Source of the DNA: Maricaulis sp.
GTDB lineage: Bacteria > Pseudomonadota > Alphaproteobacteria > Caulobacterales > Maricaulaceae
Length of the DNA: 64,000 nucleotides
Reading direction: 5' to 3'
Assembly: GCF_030149515.1 (NCBI RefSeq)
Contig: NZ_JASBRI010000012.1
Location: 54,958 to 118,957, forward strand
This document shows positions 1-9,645 of this stretch, in pieces (the first letter of the stretch is position 1; each line of letters starts with the position of its first letter). Made by a program: the position numbers and the translations under genes. The notes beneath the pieces were generated by a model. It had not been told where the DNA came from and made no database searches. It saw nothing but the letters and a program-made list of their open reading frames with translations.

Positions 1-623
1 GCGCCCTGCGGGCCACCGTATTTGTGTGCCGATATGGCCGTATAATCACTACCCATCGAGGCTGTATCGACCGGGATCTTGCCGGCGGCCTGGATGGCAT
101 CGACCACGGCCAGACCATCGCGGTCCCTGACCAGGCGCACGGCCCCGGCGACGGGCTGGATCGTACCGATCTCGTTGTTTGCCAGCATCAGCGCCAGGAC
201 CGGGCGTCCGTCGCGATCCCCGTCCCAGTGCGCCAGCCGGTCTTCCAGCCAGCCCAGATCGGCAATACCCTGAGGCGTCACCGGAATCTCCTCAACCGGC
301 ACGCCCAGCGCCTGCACCGTCGCGGCCACCGCCTCGTGCTCGATGGCCGAATGCAGAATGGTCACCGCCGGTGCCGACGCCACGGCGCTGTTCAGTGCCA
401 GGTTCAGCGCTTCTGTGCCCGAACCGGTGAAAATCACATCCTCCGGCCTTGCGCAAAGGGCCTTGCCGACCTGCCGGCGTGCGATCTCGACCCGGCGCAG
501 CGCGGCTTGACCGTCGGCATGCACCGAGGACGCATTGCCGGTTTCGCCCATGATATCCGTCATGAGCCTGATCACGTCCGGCCGCACCGGCGTGGTGGCG
601 TTGTGGTCAAGATAGATCCGCAT
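1..623 (-). CDS. Cysteine desulfurase (class V aminotransferase fold), partial, C-terminal half beyond the window
   Basis: The protein starts at an ATG complementary to 621-623 and runs off the left edge, so about 207 residues are visible. It begins MRIYLDHNATTPVRPDV, the typical NifS/IscS start, has the ATHxE-like region read here as SAIEHEAV, and reaches the PLP-binding lysine motif SAHKYGGPQG at the very edge. The family takes sulphur from cysteine as an enzyme-bound persulfide for Fe-S cluster assembly; the catalytic cysteine loop lies outside the window. The start is only two bases after the stop of the Rrf2 regulator gene, so the two are co-transcribed. In alphaproteobacteria this pair normally opens the suf operon, so sufBCD genes are expected to the left (inference). 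Confidence 0.93.
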   Translation of the reverse strand, partial: MRIYLDHNATTPVRPDVIRLMTDIMGETGNASSVHADGQAALRRVEIARRQVGKALCARPEDVIFTGSGTEALNLALNSAVASAPAVTILHSAIEHEAVAATVQALGVPVEEIPVTPQGIADLGWLEDRLAHWDGDRDGRPVLALMLANNEIGTIQPVAGAVRLVRDRDGLAVVDAIQAAGKIPVDTASMGSDYTAISAHKYGGPQG

Positions 624-625
624 GG

Positions 626-1108
626 CTATTCGGCAGCAGCGTGCTCGTGCCGTCCGGCCGCTCCGTGTCCCATCCGGCCCGTCGCACCGCTGGCTGCGCC
701 CAGCAGGCGCCGCTCCAGCACATCCTCCAGCGTGATCGAGGACAGGAAGAGAAAGATATGACGGCCCAGCTCGTCCCACAGGTCGTGCGTTACGCAGCGG
801 CGCCCGTCGGCCAGGCAGCCCTTGGTCTGCGAACAGCGTGTTGCACGCAGCGGTTCGTCGACGGCAACGATGATGTCGGAGATGCGAATATCGCCCGGTT
901 CGCGGCTCAGGCGATAACCGCCACCGGGGCCGCGAATGGAGGACACGATGTCCGCCCGGCGCAGTTTGGCAAACAACTGCTCGAGATAGGACAGGGAGAT
1001 CGACTGGCGCGACGCGATATCGCTCAGCGTGACCGGCCCATCCCCGCTGGCATTGGCGAGATCGGCCATTGCCATCACCGCATAGCGCCCCTTGGTGCTC
1101 AGCTTCAT
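626..1108 (-). CDS. iscR: Rrf2-family [Fe-S] transcriptional regulator, IscR-like
   Basis: A 160-residue winged-helix repressor of the Rrf2 family. It starts MKLSTKGRYAVMAMADLA and carries the three cluster-binding cysteines in RCSQTKGCLADGRRC (CX5CX6C). The start is well supported by an AAGGAGG ribosome-binding site. The tail after the cysteines is rich in alanine, glycine and histidine and is longer than usual. IscR-type proteins sense Fe-S status and repress the assembly operon; the next gene downstream, two bases away, is a cysteine desulfurase, which fits autoregulation of a suf/isc operon. An Isc-like operator is visible at 1207-1227. RirA is the alternative in rhizobia, but the context is the usual alphaproteobacterial iscR-suf order. 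Confidence 0.9.
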   Translation of the reverse strand: MKLSTKGRYAVMAMADLANASGDGPVTLSDIASRQSISLSYLEQLFAKLRRADIVSSIRGPGGGYRLSREPGDIRISDIIVAVDEPLRATRCSQTKGCLADGRRCVTHDLWDELGRHIFLFLSSITLEDVLERRLLGAASGATGRMGHGAAGRHEHAAAE

Positions 1109-1206
1109 GCGTTTACCTCCTTAAACGCTCGCATCCCGCGGCCCGATCATGCTAAGACCCGCCATTCCGGAACGGGGGCGGTCCTGCTTGCAGGGACGCG
1201 CGTCCA

Positions 1207-1227
1207 ATATCCGAGTGGATTAGTCAA
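1207..1227 (-). promoter_or_regulatory. Candidate IscR (type I Isc box) operator upstream of iscR
   Basis: Read on the minus strand the site is TTGACTAATCCACTCGGATA plus T. It resembles, from memory, the type I box in the E. coli iscR promoter (TTGAC-YAAT-YY-ACTCGG layout). It lies about 100 bases before the iscR start codon in a 209-base gap, where an autoregulatory site is expected. The TTGACT may also serve as the -35 element. No convincing -10 was found at the matching distance. Confidence 0.5.
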
Positions 1228-1317
1228 GAATATGGGCGCACCGTCGCACAAGCGCAATGGACGAATTGCCGCATATTCGCAGGATCAACACCGAAGACCC
1301 GAAAAAGGCGAGTGTGA

Positions 1318-2001
1318 ATGCCTGACGTGATCATTCCCGGCCCGGCCGGCCGGCTTGAGGGGCGTTACAGCCCGAGCGAAGACGAGACGGCACCGGTTGC
1401 CCTCATCCTTCATGCCCACCCGCTGGGCGGCGGCAACATGGAAAACCCCACCGTCGACATGATGTACGACGTGTTCCGCAAGCGTGGTTTCGCCACGCTG
1501 CGTTTCAATTTCCGCGGAGTCGGCCGCTCGCAGGGCAGCTACGATCAGGGCCAGGGCGAACTCTCCGACGCCGCCACGGTGCTGGACTGGGTGCAGGGCT
1601 ATAACCAGGGCGCCCGCTTCTGCTGGGTCGCCGGCCATTCCTTCGGCGCCTGGATCGGCATGCAGCTTCTGATGCGCCGCCCCGAAATCGCCGGCTTCGT
1701 CTCGGTCGCCCCGCCGACCAATATGTACGACTTCACCTTCCTGGCCCCCTGCCCTGCCTCTGGCATCATCGTGCATGGCGGCGCCGACAAGATCGTGCCG
1801 CCCGACGATGTCGAACGCGTGATGTCAAAAGTGCGCGTGCAGAAGGGGATCGAGATCACGACGGAAGTCGTGCCGGATGCCAACCACCTCTTCTCAGAGC
1901 ATCTCGAAGTGCTTGAAGGACATATCGAAACCTATCTGGACACACACCTCCCTCTCGTCGAGAAGGAACGCGCCGAACGTCAGATCACCGGCAAGCGCTA
2001 G
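1318..2001 (+). CDS. Alpha/beta hydrolase, small dienelactone-hydrolase-like family
   Basis: A 227-residue cytoplasmic alpha/beta hydrolase. It has the oxyanion HAHPLGGG segment near residue 32, the nucleophile elbow GHSFGA near residue 115, the acid region HGGADKIVPP and the catalytic histidine in DANHLFSE near residue 190. This set is typical of COG2945-type hydrolases found widely in proteobacteria. The substrate is not known and no neighbour points to one. The gene faces anmK tail to tail and the two ends overlap by 17 bases. Confidence 0.85.
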   Translation: MPDVIIPGPAGRLEGRYSPSEDETAPVALILHAHPLGGGNMENPTVDMMYDVFRKRGFATLRFNFRGVGRSQGSYDQGQGELSDAATVLDWVQGYNQGARFCWVAGHSFGAWIGMQLLMRRPEIAGFVSVAPPTNMYDFTFLAPCPASGIIVHGGADKIVPPDDVERVMSKVRVQKGIEITTEVVPDANHLFSEHLEVLEGHIETYLDTHLPLVEKERAERQITGKR

Positions 2002-3100
2002 GCCGCACTAGCCGGCCGCCGCTGACCGGTTCCCGCACGCCCGTGGTCGAGGGAAGACTGGTCGGCAGGCCACGCTCGACCCGGGCCGCGAGCCAGGCAA
2101 ATGCCTCGGCCTCCAGGAGATCGCCCCGCCAGCCGACCGTTTCCACCGGTTCGGCTACGGTGCCGAGACGTTCGCCGATCATGCGCATCAGCACGGGATT
2201 GTGCCGCCCTCCACCTGTCACCAGCAGTCGTCTGGGATGTCCCAACTGCCCGATGGCGTCGGCCACTGTCTGAGCGGTGAAGGCTGTCAGCGTCGCAGCT
2301 CCGTCAGCAACGGCCAGCCGTTCGACCGGCTCAAGCGTAAAGTCCCAACGGTCCAGCGATTTGGGCGGTTTCATTGCAAAAAAGGGATGCGCGAGCAGCC
2401 GGTCGAGTGACCCGGAATCGATATGGCCTGACGCCGCCAGCTTGCCGTCCCGGTCACAGCTTTGCTCCGTGTGCCGCGCACACCAGGCGTCGATCAACCC
2501 GTTGGCGGGACCGGTATCGAATGCCACAGGATCCGTGGCCGGCGCCAGCCATGTCACATTCGCCACGCCACCGAGATTGAGCACGGCCAGAGGCCGTTCC
2601 AGACCGCTGCGCTCGCCCAGGGCGGCATGATAAAGCGTCGCCAGCGGCGCACCCTGACCGCCCCGCGCAACATCTTCGGAGCGGAAGTCGAAGACGACGG
2701 GAATGCCTGTCGTGTCGGCAAGTGCACGGCCGCTGCCGATCTGGAGCGTTCTTCCCGCGCGCTCTGCCGTCGGCGCACGGTGCAAGACGGTCTGACCGTG
2801 AAAGCCGATCAGGTCGATATCCGCAGCCTCGAGCCCCGCCGACCCGATCAGCCTGGCAACCAGTTCGCCATGGCGGCGTGTCAGCACGTCTTCGGCCGCA
2901 TCGAAGACCGGCATCTTCCCCTCAAAACCCCAGGCGAGCGCCGTATCCACGGCCGCCTGCAATACCGTCCGGTCGGCCCGCGAATATTCGACCGTTTCAC
3001 CCGGACCGAATGCGGCAATCGCCTCTCCATCGGTCTCGATCAGGGCCGCGTCGATCCCGTCCAGCGAGGTTCCGCTCATCAATCCGATTACGCGCTTCAT
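1985..3100 (-). CDS. anmK: Anhydro-N-acetylmuramic acid kinase
   Basis: A 371-residue sugar kinase of the ASKHA fold. It starts MKRVIGLMSGTSLDGID, where SGTSLDG is the family signature, and has GFHGQTVLH, FDTGPANGLID and LLVTGGGRHNP blocks in the expected order. AnmK opens the 1,6-anhydro ring of anhydroMurNAc while phosphorylating it, giving MurNAc-6-phosphate for peptidoglycan recycling. A GAGGG ribosome-binding site sits eight bases before the start. It is transcribed away from tyrS with a 62-base gap, an arrangement common in alphaproteobacteria. Its 3' end overlaps the hydrolase gene on the other strand. Confidence 0.97.
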   Translation of the reverse strand: MKRVIGLMSGTSLDGIDAALIETDGEAIAAFGPGETVEYSRADRTVLQAAVDTALAWGFEGKMPVFDAAEDVLTRRHGELVARLIGSAGLEAADIDLIGFHGQTVLHRAPTAERAGRTLQIGSGRALADTTGIPVVFDFRSEDVARGGQGAPLATLYHAALGERSGLERPLAVLNLGGVANVTWLAPATDPVAFDTGPANGLIDAWCARHTEQSCDRDGKLAASGHIDSGSLDRLLAHPFFAMKPPKSLDRWDFTLEPVERLAVADGAATLTAFTAQTVADAIGQLGHPRRLLVTGGGRHNPVLMRMIGERLGTVAEPVETVGWRGDLLEAEAFAWLAARVERGLPTSLPSTTGVREPVSGGRLVRPSACR

Positions 3101-3162
3101 GCGCTCACCCTCTTTTCAGTTCTGTCGTGCCGACCTAGAAGCCCTCTATCAGGAGAGGGTTC

Positions 3163-4404
3163 ATGAGCGAATACAAGTCCCGGCTGGTGCACGATCTCGT
3201 CGATCGCGGCTACATGTTCCAGGCGACCGATATCGACGGTCTCGACGCGGCGGCCTCGAAGGGCGTGATGACGGGCTATATCGGCTTCGACGCGACCGCG
3301 CCGAGCCTGCATGTGGGTTCGCTTGTGCAGATCATGATGCTGCGCCGGATGCAACAGGCCGGACACAAGCCGATCATCCTGATGGGGGGCGGCACCACCA
3401 AGATCGGCGATCCATCGGGCAAGGACAAATCGCGCCAGATGCTCACCGACGATGTGATCGAGGCCAACAAGACCTCGATCCTGAAAGCCTTCTCCCGCCT
3501 GGTACGGATCGGCGACGGGCCAACGGACGCCCTTGTCGTCGACAATGACGAATGGCTGTCGAAATTCGGCTATATCCAGTTCCTGCGCGACTTCGGCCCG
3601 CATTTCACCATCAACCGGATGCTGACCTTCGAATCGGTGAAACAGCGCCTGGACCGGGAACAGCCGCTCACTTTCCTGGAATTCAACTACATGCTGCTGC
3701 AGGCTGTGGACTTCCTGGAACTGAACCGGCGCTACAATTGCACCCTCCAGCTGGGCGGCGGCGATCAGTGGGGCAATATCGTCAACGGGGTGGAACTGTG
3801 CCGCCGCGTCGGCCAGGCCGAAGTCTTCGGCTTCACCACGCCGCTCATCACCACCGCGTCGGGTGCCAAGATGGGCAAGACCGCTGAGGGTGCGGTCTGG
3901 CTCAATGCCGACCAGAAGAGCCCGTACGAATACTGGCAGTTCTGGCGCAATACCGAAGACGCCGATGTCGGCCGTTTCCTGCGCCTTTTCACCGACCTGC
4001 CACTCGAAGAGATCGCGCGCCTGGAAGCGCTGGAGGGCGCCGAGATCAATGACGCCAAGATACGCCTGGCAAACGAGGCCACGACAATGATGCACGGCGC
4101 CGAGGCGGCCCGCCAGGCCGAGGAGACTGCGCGCCAGACCTTCGCGGCCGGCGGGGCCGGCGACGCCCTGCCGACGGTCAGTTTCATTCCGGATGGCGAA
4201 ACCACGCTGACGGCGCTTTTTGTCGAAGCCGGACTGGCCAGTTCCAATGGCGAGGTGCGCCGGCACATCAAGGCGGGCGCGGCGAAAGTGAATGGCGAAG
4301 CGCTGACCGACCCGTTCGCACCGGCCACCGCCGAACTCCTGGTCGACGGGGCAATCAAACTCTCGATCGGAAAAAAGCGGCACGCCCTCGCCAAACCCTC
4401 CTAG
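3163..4404 (+). CDS. tyrS: Tyrosyl-tRNA synthetase
   Basis: A 413-residue class I synthetase that charges tRNA-Tyr. The HIGH signature is present as HVGS (residues 50-53) and the KMSKS loop as KMGKT (from residue 236). The C-terminal 70 residues form an S4 RNA-binding domain ([16 protein letters not shown]). The start codon follows an AGGAGAGGG ribosome-binding site. KMGKT in place of KMSKS is the usual form in one TyrS branch and is not damage. Confidence 0.97.
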   Translation: MSEYKSRLVHDLVDRGYMFQATDIDGLDAAASKGVMTGYIGFDATAPSLHVGSLVQIMMLRRMQQAGHKPIILMGGGTTKIGDPSGKDKSRQMLTDDVIEANKTSILKAFSRLVRIGDGPTDALVVDNDEWLSKFGYIQFLRDFGPHFTINRMLTFESVKQRLDREQPLTFLEFNYMLLQAVDFLELNRRYNCTLQLGGGDQWGNIVNGVELCRRVGQAEVFGFTTPLITTASGAKMGKTAEGAVWLNADQKSPYEYWQFWRNTEDADVGRFLRLFTDLPLEEIARLEALEGAEINDAKIRLANEATTMMHGAEAARQAEETARQTFAAGGAGDALPTVSFIPDGETTLTALFVEAGLASSNGEVRRHIKAGAAKVNGEALTDPFAPATAELLVDGAIKLSIGKKRHALAKPS

Positions 4405-4724
4405 ACCGCCAGGCAGCGGCCTTGCGCACTCCGTCATCCCGACGACGGTCAGGATGACGGGTACCGGGATTGAAAACCTGTCCCCGGCCAATGCATTTCC
4501 CCCGGGACGCGCGACGCGTTCGCGCAGGAAATCCCGGCTCTGCGGTCGGTAGAAGTGGAGGGAAGGAACAGAAAGCGCACTTCCTCCGGCCCCGGGCCGG
4601 TGCCTGAGGAAGGCGGCACCGCTTCATCGCCGCAGAACAATCGCCGCCTACGAGGCTGCGTGCCCTCAACCGGGCCCGGGGCACAAGACCGGGGAAGGCA
4701 AAAAGCGGCAGGACGGGTTGGCAG
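4405..4724. other. Non-coding stretch with hairpin-forming sequences between tyrS and the YhdP-like gene
   Basis: No convincing gene is seen in these 320 bases; the short open frames lack ribosome-binding sites and recognisable sequence. There are two clear inverted repeats. CCGTCATCC (4431-4439) pairs with GGATGACGG (4452-4460) around a 12-base loop, and GCGCGA (4509-4514) pairs with TCGCGC (4520-4525). Neither is followed by a T run. GTCATCC-type arms are common in dispersed alphaproteobacterial repeats, so this may be a degenerate repeat element that also ends the two converging transcripts (inference). Confidence 0.5.
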
Positions 4725-7700
4725 TCAGGGGCCTTCGGGGACAGGCGGTTCCTCGACGCCATCCTCGGCAGGCGCCTCGGCGGCCTGGTCTGCCCGCTCT
4801 CTTGCAGCACGCTCGGCAGCCGTGCCTTCGAAAATGCGGCGCAACAGGCCGGGCGCGAAGGCCGACAAGGGATTGGCGAAAACGGTGAGGCTGTCGAACG
4901 GGCCTTCGACCGAATAGGTAATTCCGATCACTCCCTCGCCGGGCCGCGAGACCAGGAGATCGCCAATAACCGGAACCTCCCCGAACAGCGAGTTGAGGAC
5001 ATAGGACGGCGCCAGATTGCCGTCGATGGCGGCCTGCTGGACCGTGAAATCGATGGTCCCTGCCGCTGTCACACCCAGCGAATTGCCGGCTGCCCGGGCC
5101 TCGCCGATGGTCAGCAGGCCGTCCTCGTACAGAATGTCGGCCTCCACGCGCTCGAACGTGATGCCCTCGCCATTGAGCAGGGCGGCCAGACCCTGGAACG
5201 AGCCGGCGGCGAGAATGCGCGCCAGGATCGGTACGCGCACAAGGGTCAGATCGGCGATTTCGATACGAGCTGTCAGCGGCCCGTCCGTGCCGAGCGGCGG
5301 GGCCGATCCAAGCACGGCCAGCTGGCCACCCAGGGCGTAACTTTCCAGGCCGAACAGCGACGCGATACGTTCCGCCGACTGCGCCTGCACCCGGAATTCG
5401 CGCGCGCCCCCTTCCTCGCTGGCACCGAAAAAGGCCTGGAAAGGTCCGTCGACCGTCCGGCCGGACAGCGAAACCGCGCGCACGCCGGCGGTTTCGCTGC
5501 GCCAGATCAGGCTGAAGTCATCCAGCACGCTGCGTTCGGACAGAATCAATCGGCCCACATCCACTCCGGCGGAAAGCGGCGTGACGGCACCACCCTCTCC
5601 GAAGGAGGCGATTTCGCCAACGAAATCGCTGACATCGACATAGCGTCCGGACAGACGCAACTGGATGGGGGCGCCCGCTTCCGCAGGCACCTCGACGCGG
5701 CCTTCCACATCGGCGAGGCCGTCCACAAAGAAGCGCTCGAGAGCCACAGTTTCCAGCCGGCCGGCAGCGCTCACCCGTGCAGAGGCCGCAATATCGAGAC
5801 CCGGTGAGCGAATCTGGACGCTATCAAGCGAATAATGCCCATCCTCGTCCGTAGTTACCGTGATATCGGCCGTGCCCGGTTCCCCGGGCGCCTTTGACCA
5901 GACACCGCCCGGAGCCTCGAGCAGGGCGTTCTCGAGATCTGCATGGATCCCGACCGACCGGAAGTCGAGCCCGTCGGATACGGCCGAAGCGGTGATGTGC
6001 ACAGGCCCGTCGAAATAGCGCCGGACCGGCAGGTTGAACGCATCCAGTGTGTGCGCGCTTACATCCGCCTCCAATTCGATACCCGTCGAGGGCGCATCAT
6101 CCGGCAGGCCGAACGTTTCCGTCCACCGGATCCTCACCGGTGTCTGCTGGAACTGGGCACTGCCGGTCGCTTCAAGACCATCCTGACGCGCCGATATATC
6201 CACTTCGCCATCGGTCAGTTCAAACGGCGTGCCGGGAATATTCAGGCTCGCATCGGCAAACCGCCCGGTGACAAAGAAGGGTATATCCTCCGGTGGCACA
6301 TCGGTCAGCATCGCCCGCCGGATTTCGAAGGACATCTCACCATGGCCGCCAACAAGCTGCGGATCCATGCCGTACTCCGAGGGCAGATGTAGCGGCGGCT
6401 CGTCGATGAGGGCAAGAATGTCCGCCGCTGCCCCCCGGGCGATACCGCCATAACGGGCCATGGCCCCTTTTGGATTGAGGCGCGGAATATCGACATAACC
6501 CTCGGTGATCTCGATATCGCCGATACGGCCGCTCTCCATCGCCACTTCGAAAGCGTTGCCGCGCAACACCGCCTCGCCGCGCGCATTTTCCAGGGGCGAC
6601 ATGGTGGAAATGTAAAGGACCGACGCATTCTCGAAATCGAAACTGAGCGTCATGCGCTCATTGTCCATTCGCCCGGCTTCGAGGTCTTCCGCGCGCAGAT
6701 CCAGATCGAAATGGGCATTGTAGAAGCGGCCGCCCAGTATGCGCTCATCCACCCATTCGCGGGCACTGTCTGCAAGTTCGACGGGCCAGTAGGCCAGAAC
6801 GGTTTCCGGCTGCACATCGCCAGCGATTGGTCCGGACAGGCGAAGATTGGGCAGCCAGGTGCCGTCCTCGCCCTGTTCAAGCGACGCGCTGCCAGCCAGT
6901 CCGGCACGAATGGAATCCACGGCCAGTTCGAGGCGTTCGAAGTCGACGGCATGTTCATCAAGGCGCAGCGTGCCGGCCGCCAGGAGGGATTCCCATCGCG
7001 GATCCCGTTCGAACACATCGCCGAGATCGACAAATCCCTCTCCCACGCGCACCTCGAAATCGCCCCGGGTCGGGACGACACCCCGATAACCGCCAAGATC
7101 GGTCACCTGTCCCTCGAATGAGATCGCAAACAGGTCGGACATAAACCGGCCTTCATGAATACTGAGCACGGATTGCACCGGGTCGAAGCTCGCCGACAGT
7201 TCCGCACCCTGCATGGCGCGCTGCTCCCCACCTGTCAGGATCGCGCCTTCGCCCACATTCAGAACGATCGATGCCGCACGAATGCCGGTATCCCGCGCGG
7301 CGTCGACGACGATGTCCAGATCGACCGGCGCATCCAGAGCCCGCAGCGGTGCCAAAGGTCCGCTGCCGGGCAACACGCCGGAGGGCGAAAGTTCGTCGAA
7401 GCGCATTTCGAAAAGCAGGCTTTCCAGGTCCGCACCGGCCTGCAGCCGCAATTCGACCGGAGCAAAACCGGACGGCGTCGCCAGAGCGCCGGCGACTTCG
7501 GCAACAATCAGGGCATCGTCTCGTTCGAAGTTGATACCGGCACCGTCGACCAGCCAGGCAGTTCCGGTCTGTTCGTCAACGATGCGGACGGCGGCCTGCT
7601 CGATCCGGACATCGCGCAAGCGGCCGAGCCGGTCCGTCGCCGCCCGGGGCTCGGCCAGAATCTCGAACAGGCTGGCACTGTCGTCCCCGCCGCGCTCGGG

Positions 7701-8162
7701 CATCCGGGCATTCGCAGCCACACGCGCAACCCCGCCCAGGCCTGCGCCGACAGCCCCGTCCGCCCGCCGGACCACCGAGACGGACCCGCCCTCGATGTGG
7801 ATCGAGACGGGTTCGAGCCGGCCCAGCAGGAGCGCGTCGACTGCCAGCCCGGCCTCGATTCGCGGAGCGCGCGTGATCACATCGCCTGTCCGGTCGGCCA
7901 CCGTGACGTCCTGTGCCGTCAGCATCAGTGCCCGCTGTTCGGCATCGAACCAGGCTTCGAGCCGACCCAGGGCAACGACATCGCCTTCGAACGCATTGGC
8001 CAGCATGACCTGTGCGTCCTCGCGCAGGAAATCGAGCTCGACCGGTCCGCTGGACAAGCGCCAGAGCACGGCACCGATCCCGAAGATCGCCAGCGCCAGC
8101 AGCACGGCGACGGCTTCGAGAAAATAGATCAGGCTCCAGCGCAGGGACTTCCGCAGCATCAC
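4725..8162 (-). CDS. YhdP/AsmA-like envelope protein (DUF3971)
   Basis: A 1145-residue protein with one N-terminal membrane segment (roughly residues 10-35, LIYFLEAVAVLLALAIFGIG) and a very long periplasmic part of repeated beta-rich AsmA-type segments. The C-terminal region ITYSVEGPFDSLTVFANPLSA is typical of the family end, followed by an acidic tail of EAPAEDGVEEPP type. Members such as YhdP and TamB form long hydrophobic grooves linked to phospholipid movement from the inner to the outer membrane (established for E. coli). The gene is single and divergent from the thiol peroxidase gene, with a 99-base gap. Confidence 0.85.
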   Translation of the reverse strand: MMLRKSLRWSLIYFLEAVAVLLALAIFGIGAVLWRLSSGPVELDFLREDAQVMLANAFEGDVVALGRLEAWFDAEQRALMLTAQDVTVADRTGDVITRAPRIEAGLAVDALLLGRLEPVSIHIEGGSVSVVRRADGAVGAGLGGVARVAANARMPERGGDDSASLFEILAEPRAATDRLGRLRDVRIEQAAVRIVDEQTGTAWLVDGAGINFERDDALIVAEVAGALATPSGFAPVELRLQAGADLESLLFEMRFDELSPSGVLPGSGPLAPLRALDAPVDLDIVVDAARDTGIRAASIVLNVGEGAILTGGEQRAMQGAELSASFDPVQSVLSIHEGRFMSDLFAISFEGQVTDLGGYRGVVPTRGDFEVRVGEGFVDLGDVFERDPRWESLLAAGTLRLDEHAVDFERLELAVDSIRAGLAGSASLEQGEDGTWLPNLRLSGPIAGDVQPETVLAYWPVELADSAREWVDERILGGRFYNAHFDLDLRAEDLEAGRMDNERMTLSFDFENASVLYISTMSPLENARGEAVLRGNAFEVAMESGRIGDIEITEGYVDIPRLNPKGAMARYGGIARGAAADILALIDEPPLHLPSEYGMDPQLVGGHGEMSFEIRRAMLTDVPPEDIPFFVTGRFADASLNIPGTPFELTDGEVDISARQDGLEATGSAQFQQTPVRIRWTETFGLPDDAPSTGIELEADVSAHTLDAFNLPVRRYFDGPVHITASAVSDGLDFRSVGIHADLENALLEAPGGVWSKAPGEPGTADITVTTDEDGHYSLDSVQIRSPGLDIAASARVSAAGRLETVALERFFVDGLADVEGRVEVPAEAGAPIQLRLSGRYVDVSDFVGEIASFGEGGAVTPLSAGVDVGRLILSERSVLDDFSLIWRSETAGVRAVSLSGRTVDGPFQAFFGASEEGGAREFRVQAQSAERIASLFGLESYALGGQLAVLGSAPPLGTDGPLTARIEIADLTLVRVPILARILAAGSFQGLAALLNGEGITFERVEADILYEDGLLTIGEARAAGNSLGVTAAGTIDFTVQQAAIDGNLAPSYVLNSLFGEVPVIGDLLVSRPGEGVIGITYSVEGPFDSLTVFANPLSAFAPGLLRRIFEGTAAERAARERADQAAEAPAEDGVEEPPVPEGP

Positions 8163-8261
8163 CCCCTCCCGACCGCAGCAGCGGTACTGGACGCCTGGGG
8201 TTGAACGCGCAATTTACACTCTACTGCCCGCGGCAACCGCAACAAACGCAAGAGGGATAGG

Positions 8262-8735
8262 ATGAGCGAACTCAAAACCGGCGACCTTGCTCCGACATTC
8301 AAACTGCCCGCCGACGGCGGCGGCGAGATCGATCTGGCCGCCCTGCGCGGCAAAACCGTTGTGCTCTATTTCTACCCGAAAGACGATACGCCTGGCTGCA
8401 CAACACAAGCCATCGACTTCACACAGGCGCGCGCGGACTTCGACAGGGCCGGCGCGACAGTCGTCGGCGTTTCCAGGGACAGTGTGAAGAAGCACGACAG
8501 GTTCAAGGCCAAGCACGACCTGGCGGTTCAACTCGGCGCCGACGAGGACGGCACGGTGTGCGAGGCCTATGACGTATGGGTGCTCAAGAAAATGTATGGG
8601 CGCGAATATATGGGCATCGAACGCTCGACCTTCGTCATCGATGCCCAGGGCCGGATCGCCAATATCTGGCGCAAGGTGAAAGTCAAAGGCCATGTTGACG
8701 AAGTGCTCGACGCGGTACGTGCCCTGAAGGGATGA
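8262..8735 (+). CDS. bcp: Thiol peroxidase, BCP/PrxQ type (peroxiredoxin)
   Basis: A 157-residue peroxiredoxin that reduces hydrogen peroxide and organic peroxides in the cytoplasm. The peroxidatic cysteine is C46 in DDTPGCTTQA. The resolving cysteine usual in E. coli BCP, five residues later, is replaced by isoleucine 51, so this member must use another thiol (a second cysteine is in GTVCEAY) or an external reductant. The stop overlaps the start of the DUF455 gene by four bases (ATGA), so the two are translated together. Confidence 0.93.
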   Translation: MSELKTGDLAPTFKLPADGGGEIDLAALRGKTVVLYFYPKDDTPGCTTQAIDFTQARADFDRAGATVVGVSRDSVKKHDRFKAKHDLAVQLGADEDGTVCEAYDVWVLKKMYGREYMGIERSTFVIDAQGRIANIWRKVKVKGHVDEVLDAVRALKG

Positions 8736-9541
8736 CCGTGCCCACGCTCTTCCAGCTGGCGCGGCGGGTCCTGGACACCGCCGAACCGCGCGCCAAGGCG
8801 GCGGCTGCACGCGAGGCGGCGCGGCTCTGGCGCGCGGGCATGCTGCCGGCCGGTGCGGCGCCCGGGGCGCCGGCGCGGCCAGCCCGCCCTGCCAGGCCGG
8901 AACTGGTGCAGCCGGGCAAGGTACCGCGCCGGAGGCTGAACACTCGAACCGGGCGGGCAGCCTTGCTGCATGCGATCGCCCATATCGAATTCAATGCCAT
9001 GGACCTCGCCTTCGACATGCTGGTGCGGTTCGGGACGGACCCCCTCATTCCCGCGACGCAACGGGACGAATTCCTGTCCGACTGGACCGGCATCGGCGAC
9101 GACGAGGCCCGCCATTTCGTCATGATCGCCGACCGTCTCGAGGAATTGGACAGTCACTACGGTGAACTGCCGGCTCACAACGGCCTGTGGGACGCGGCCA
9201 TGGCAACATCCGGTTCACTGGCGGCCCGTCTCGCGGTCGCGCCCCTCGTTCTGGAGGCCCGCGGACTGGACGTCACTCCCGGCATGATCGACCGGCTCGA
9301 TTCTGCCGGGGATCGGGAAAGCGCGGAGATTCTGCGGGTGATCTATGCCGAGGAGATCGGCCATGTCGCCGCAGGCGTGCGCTGGTTCAGAACCGTTTGC
9401 ACGCGGCTCGGGGAAGACCCCGAAACCCACTTCCAGGCGCTGGTGAGCCGTTACTACAGGGGCAATCTGAAACCGCCCTTCAACAGCGGCGCCCGCGAGC
9501 GGGCCGGTTTTCCGGCCGATTTCTACCTGCCGCTGGCCTGA
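8732..9541 (+). CDS. DUF455 ferritin-like domain protein
   Basis: A 269-residue protein of the DUF455 group, a ferritin-like four-helix fold. Possible metal ligands fall in HIEFNAMDLA, DDEARHF and AEEIGHVAAG, matching the ExxH pairs of di-iron proteins. The first 75 residues are rich in alanine, arginine and proline and are likely flexible. Its role is not established; similar domains occur in MiaE-type tRNA hydroxylases. The ATGA overlap with the peroxiredoxin gene suggests a shared link to iron or peroxide chemistry (inference). Confidence 0.85.
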   Translation: MTVPTLFQLARRVLDTAEPRAKAAAAREAARLWRAGMLPAGAAPGAPARPARPARPELVQPGKVPRRRLNTRTGRAALLHAIAHIEFNAMDLAFDMLVRFGTDPLIPATQRDEFLSDWTGIGDDEARHFVMIADRLEELDSHYGELPAHNGLWDAAMATSGSLAARLAVAPLVLEARGLDVTPGMIDRLDSAGDRESAEILRVIYAEEIGHVAAGVRWFRTVCTRLGEDPETHFQALVSRYYRGNLKPPFNSGARERAGFPADFYLPLA

Positions 9542-9645
9542 TCCGGCGTGCCTCTTGCATGGGAGTGTATTGATATCCGGCGGGCTTTTGTGTCACATGC
9601 TCGCGCAGGGGTTTTGGGGCAGGCAGTATCCGAGCGACGTAGCGC

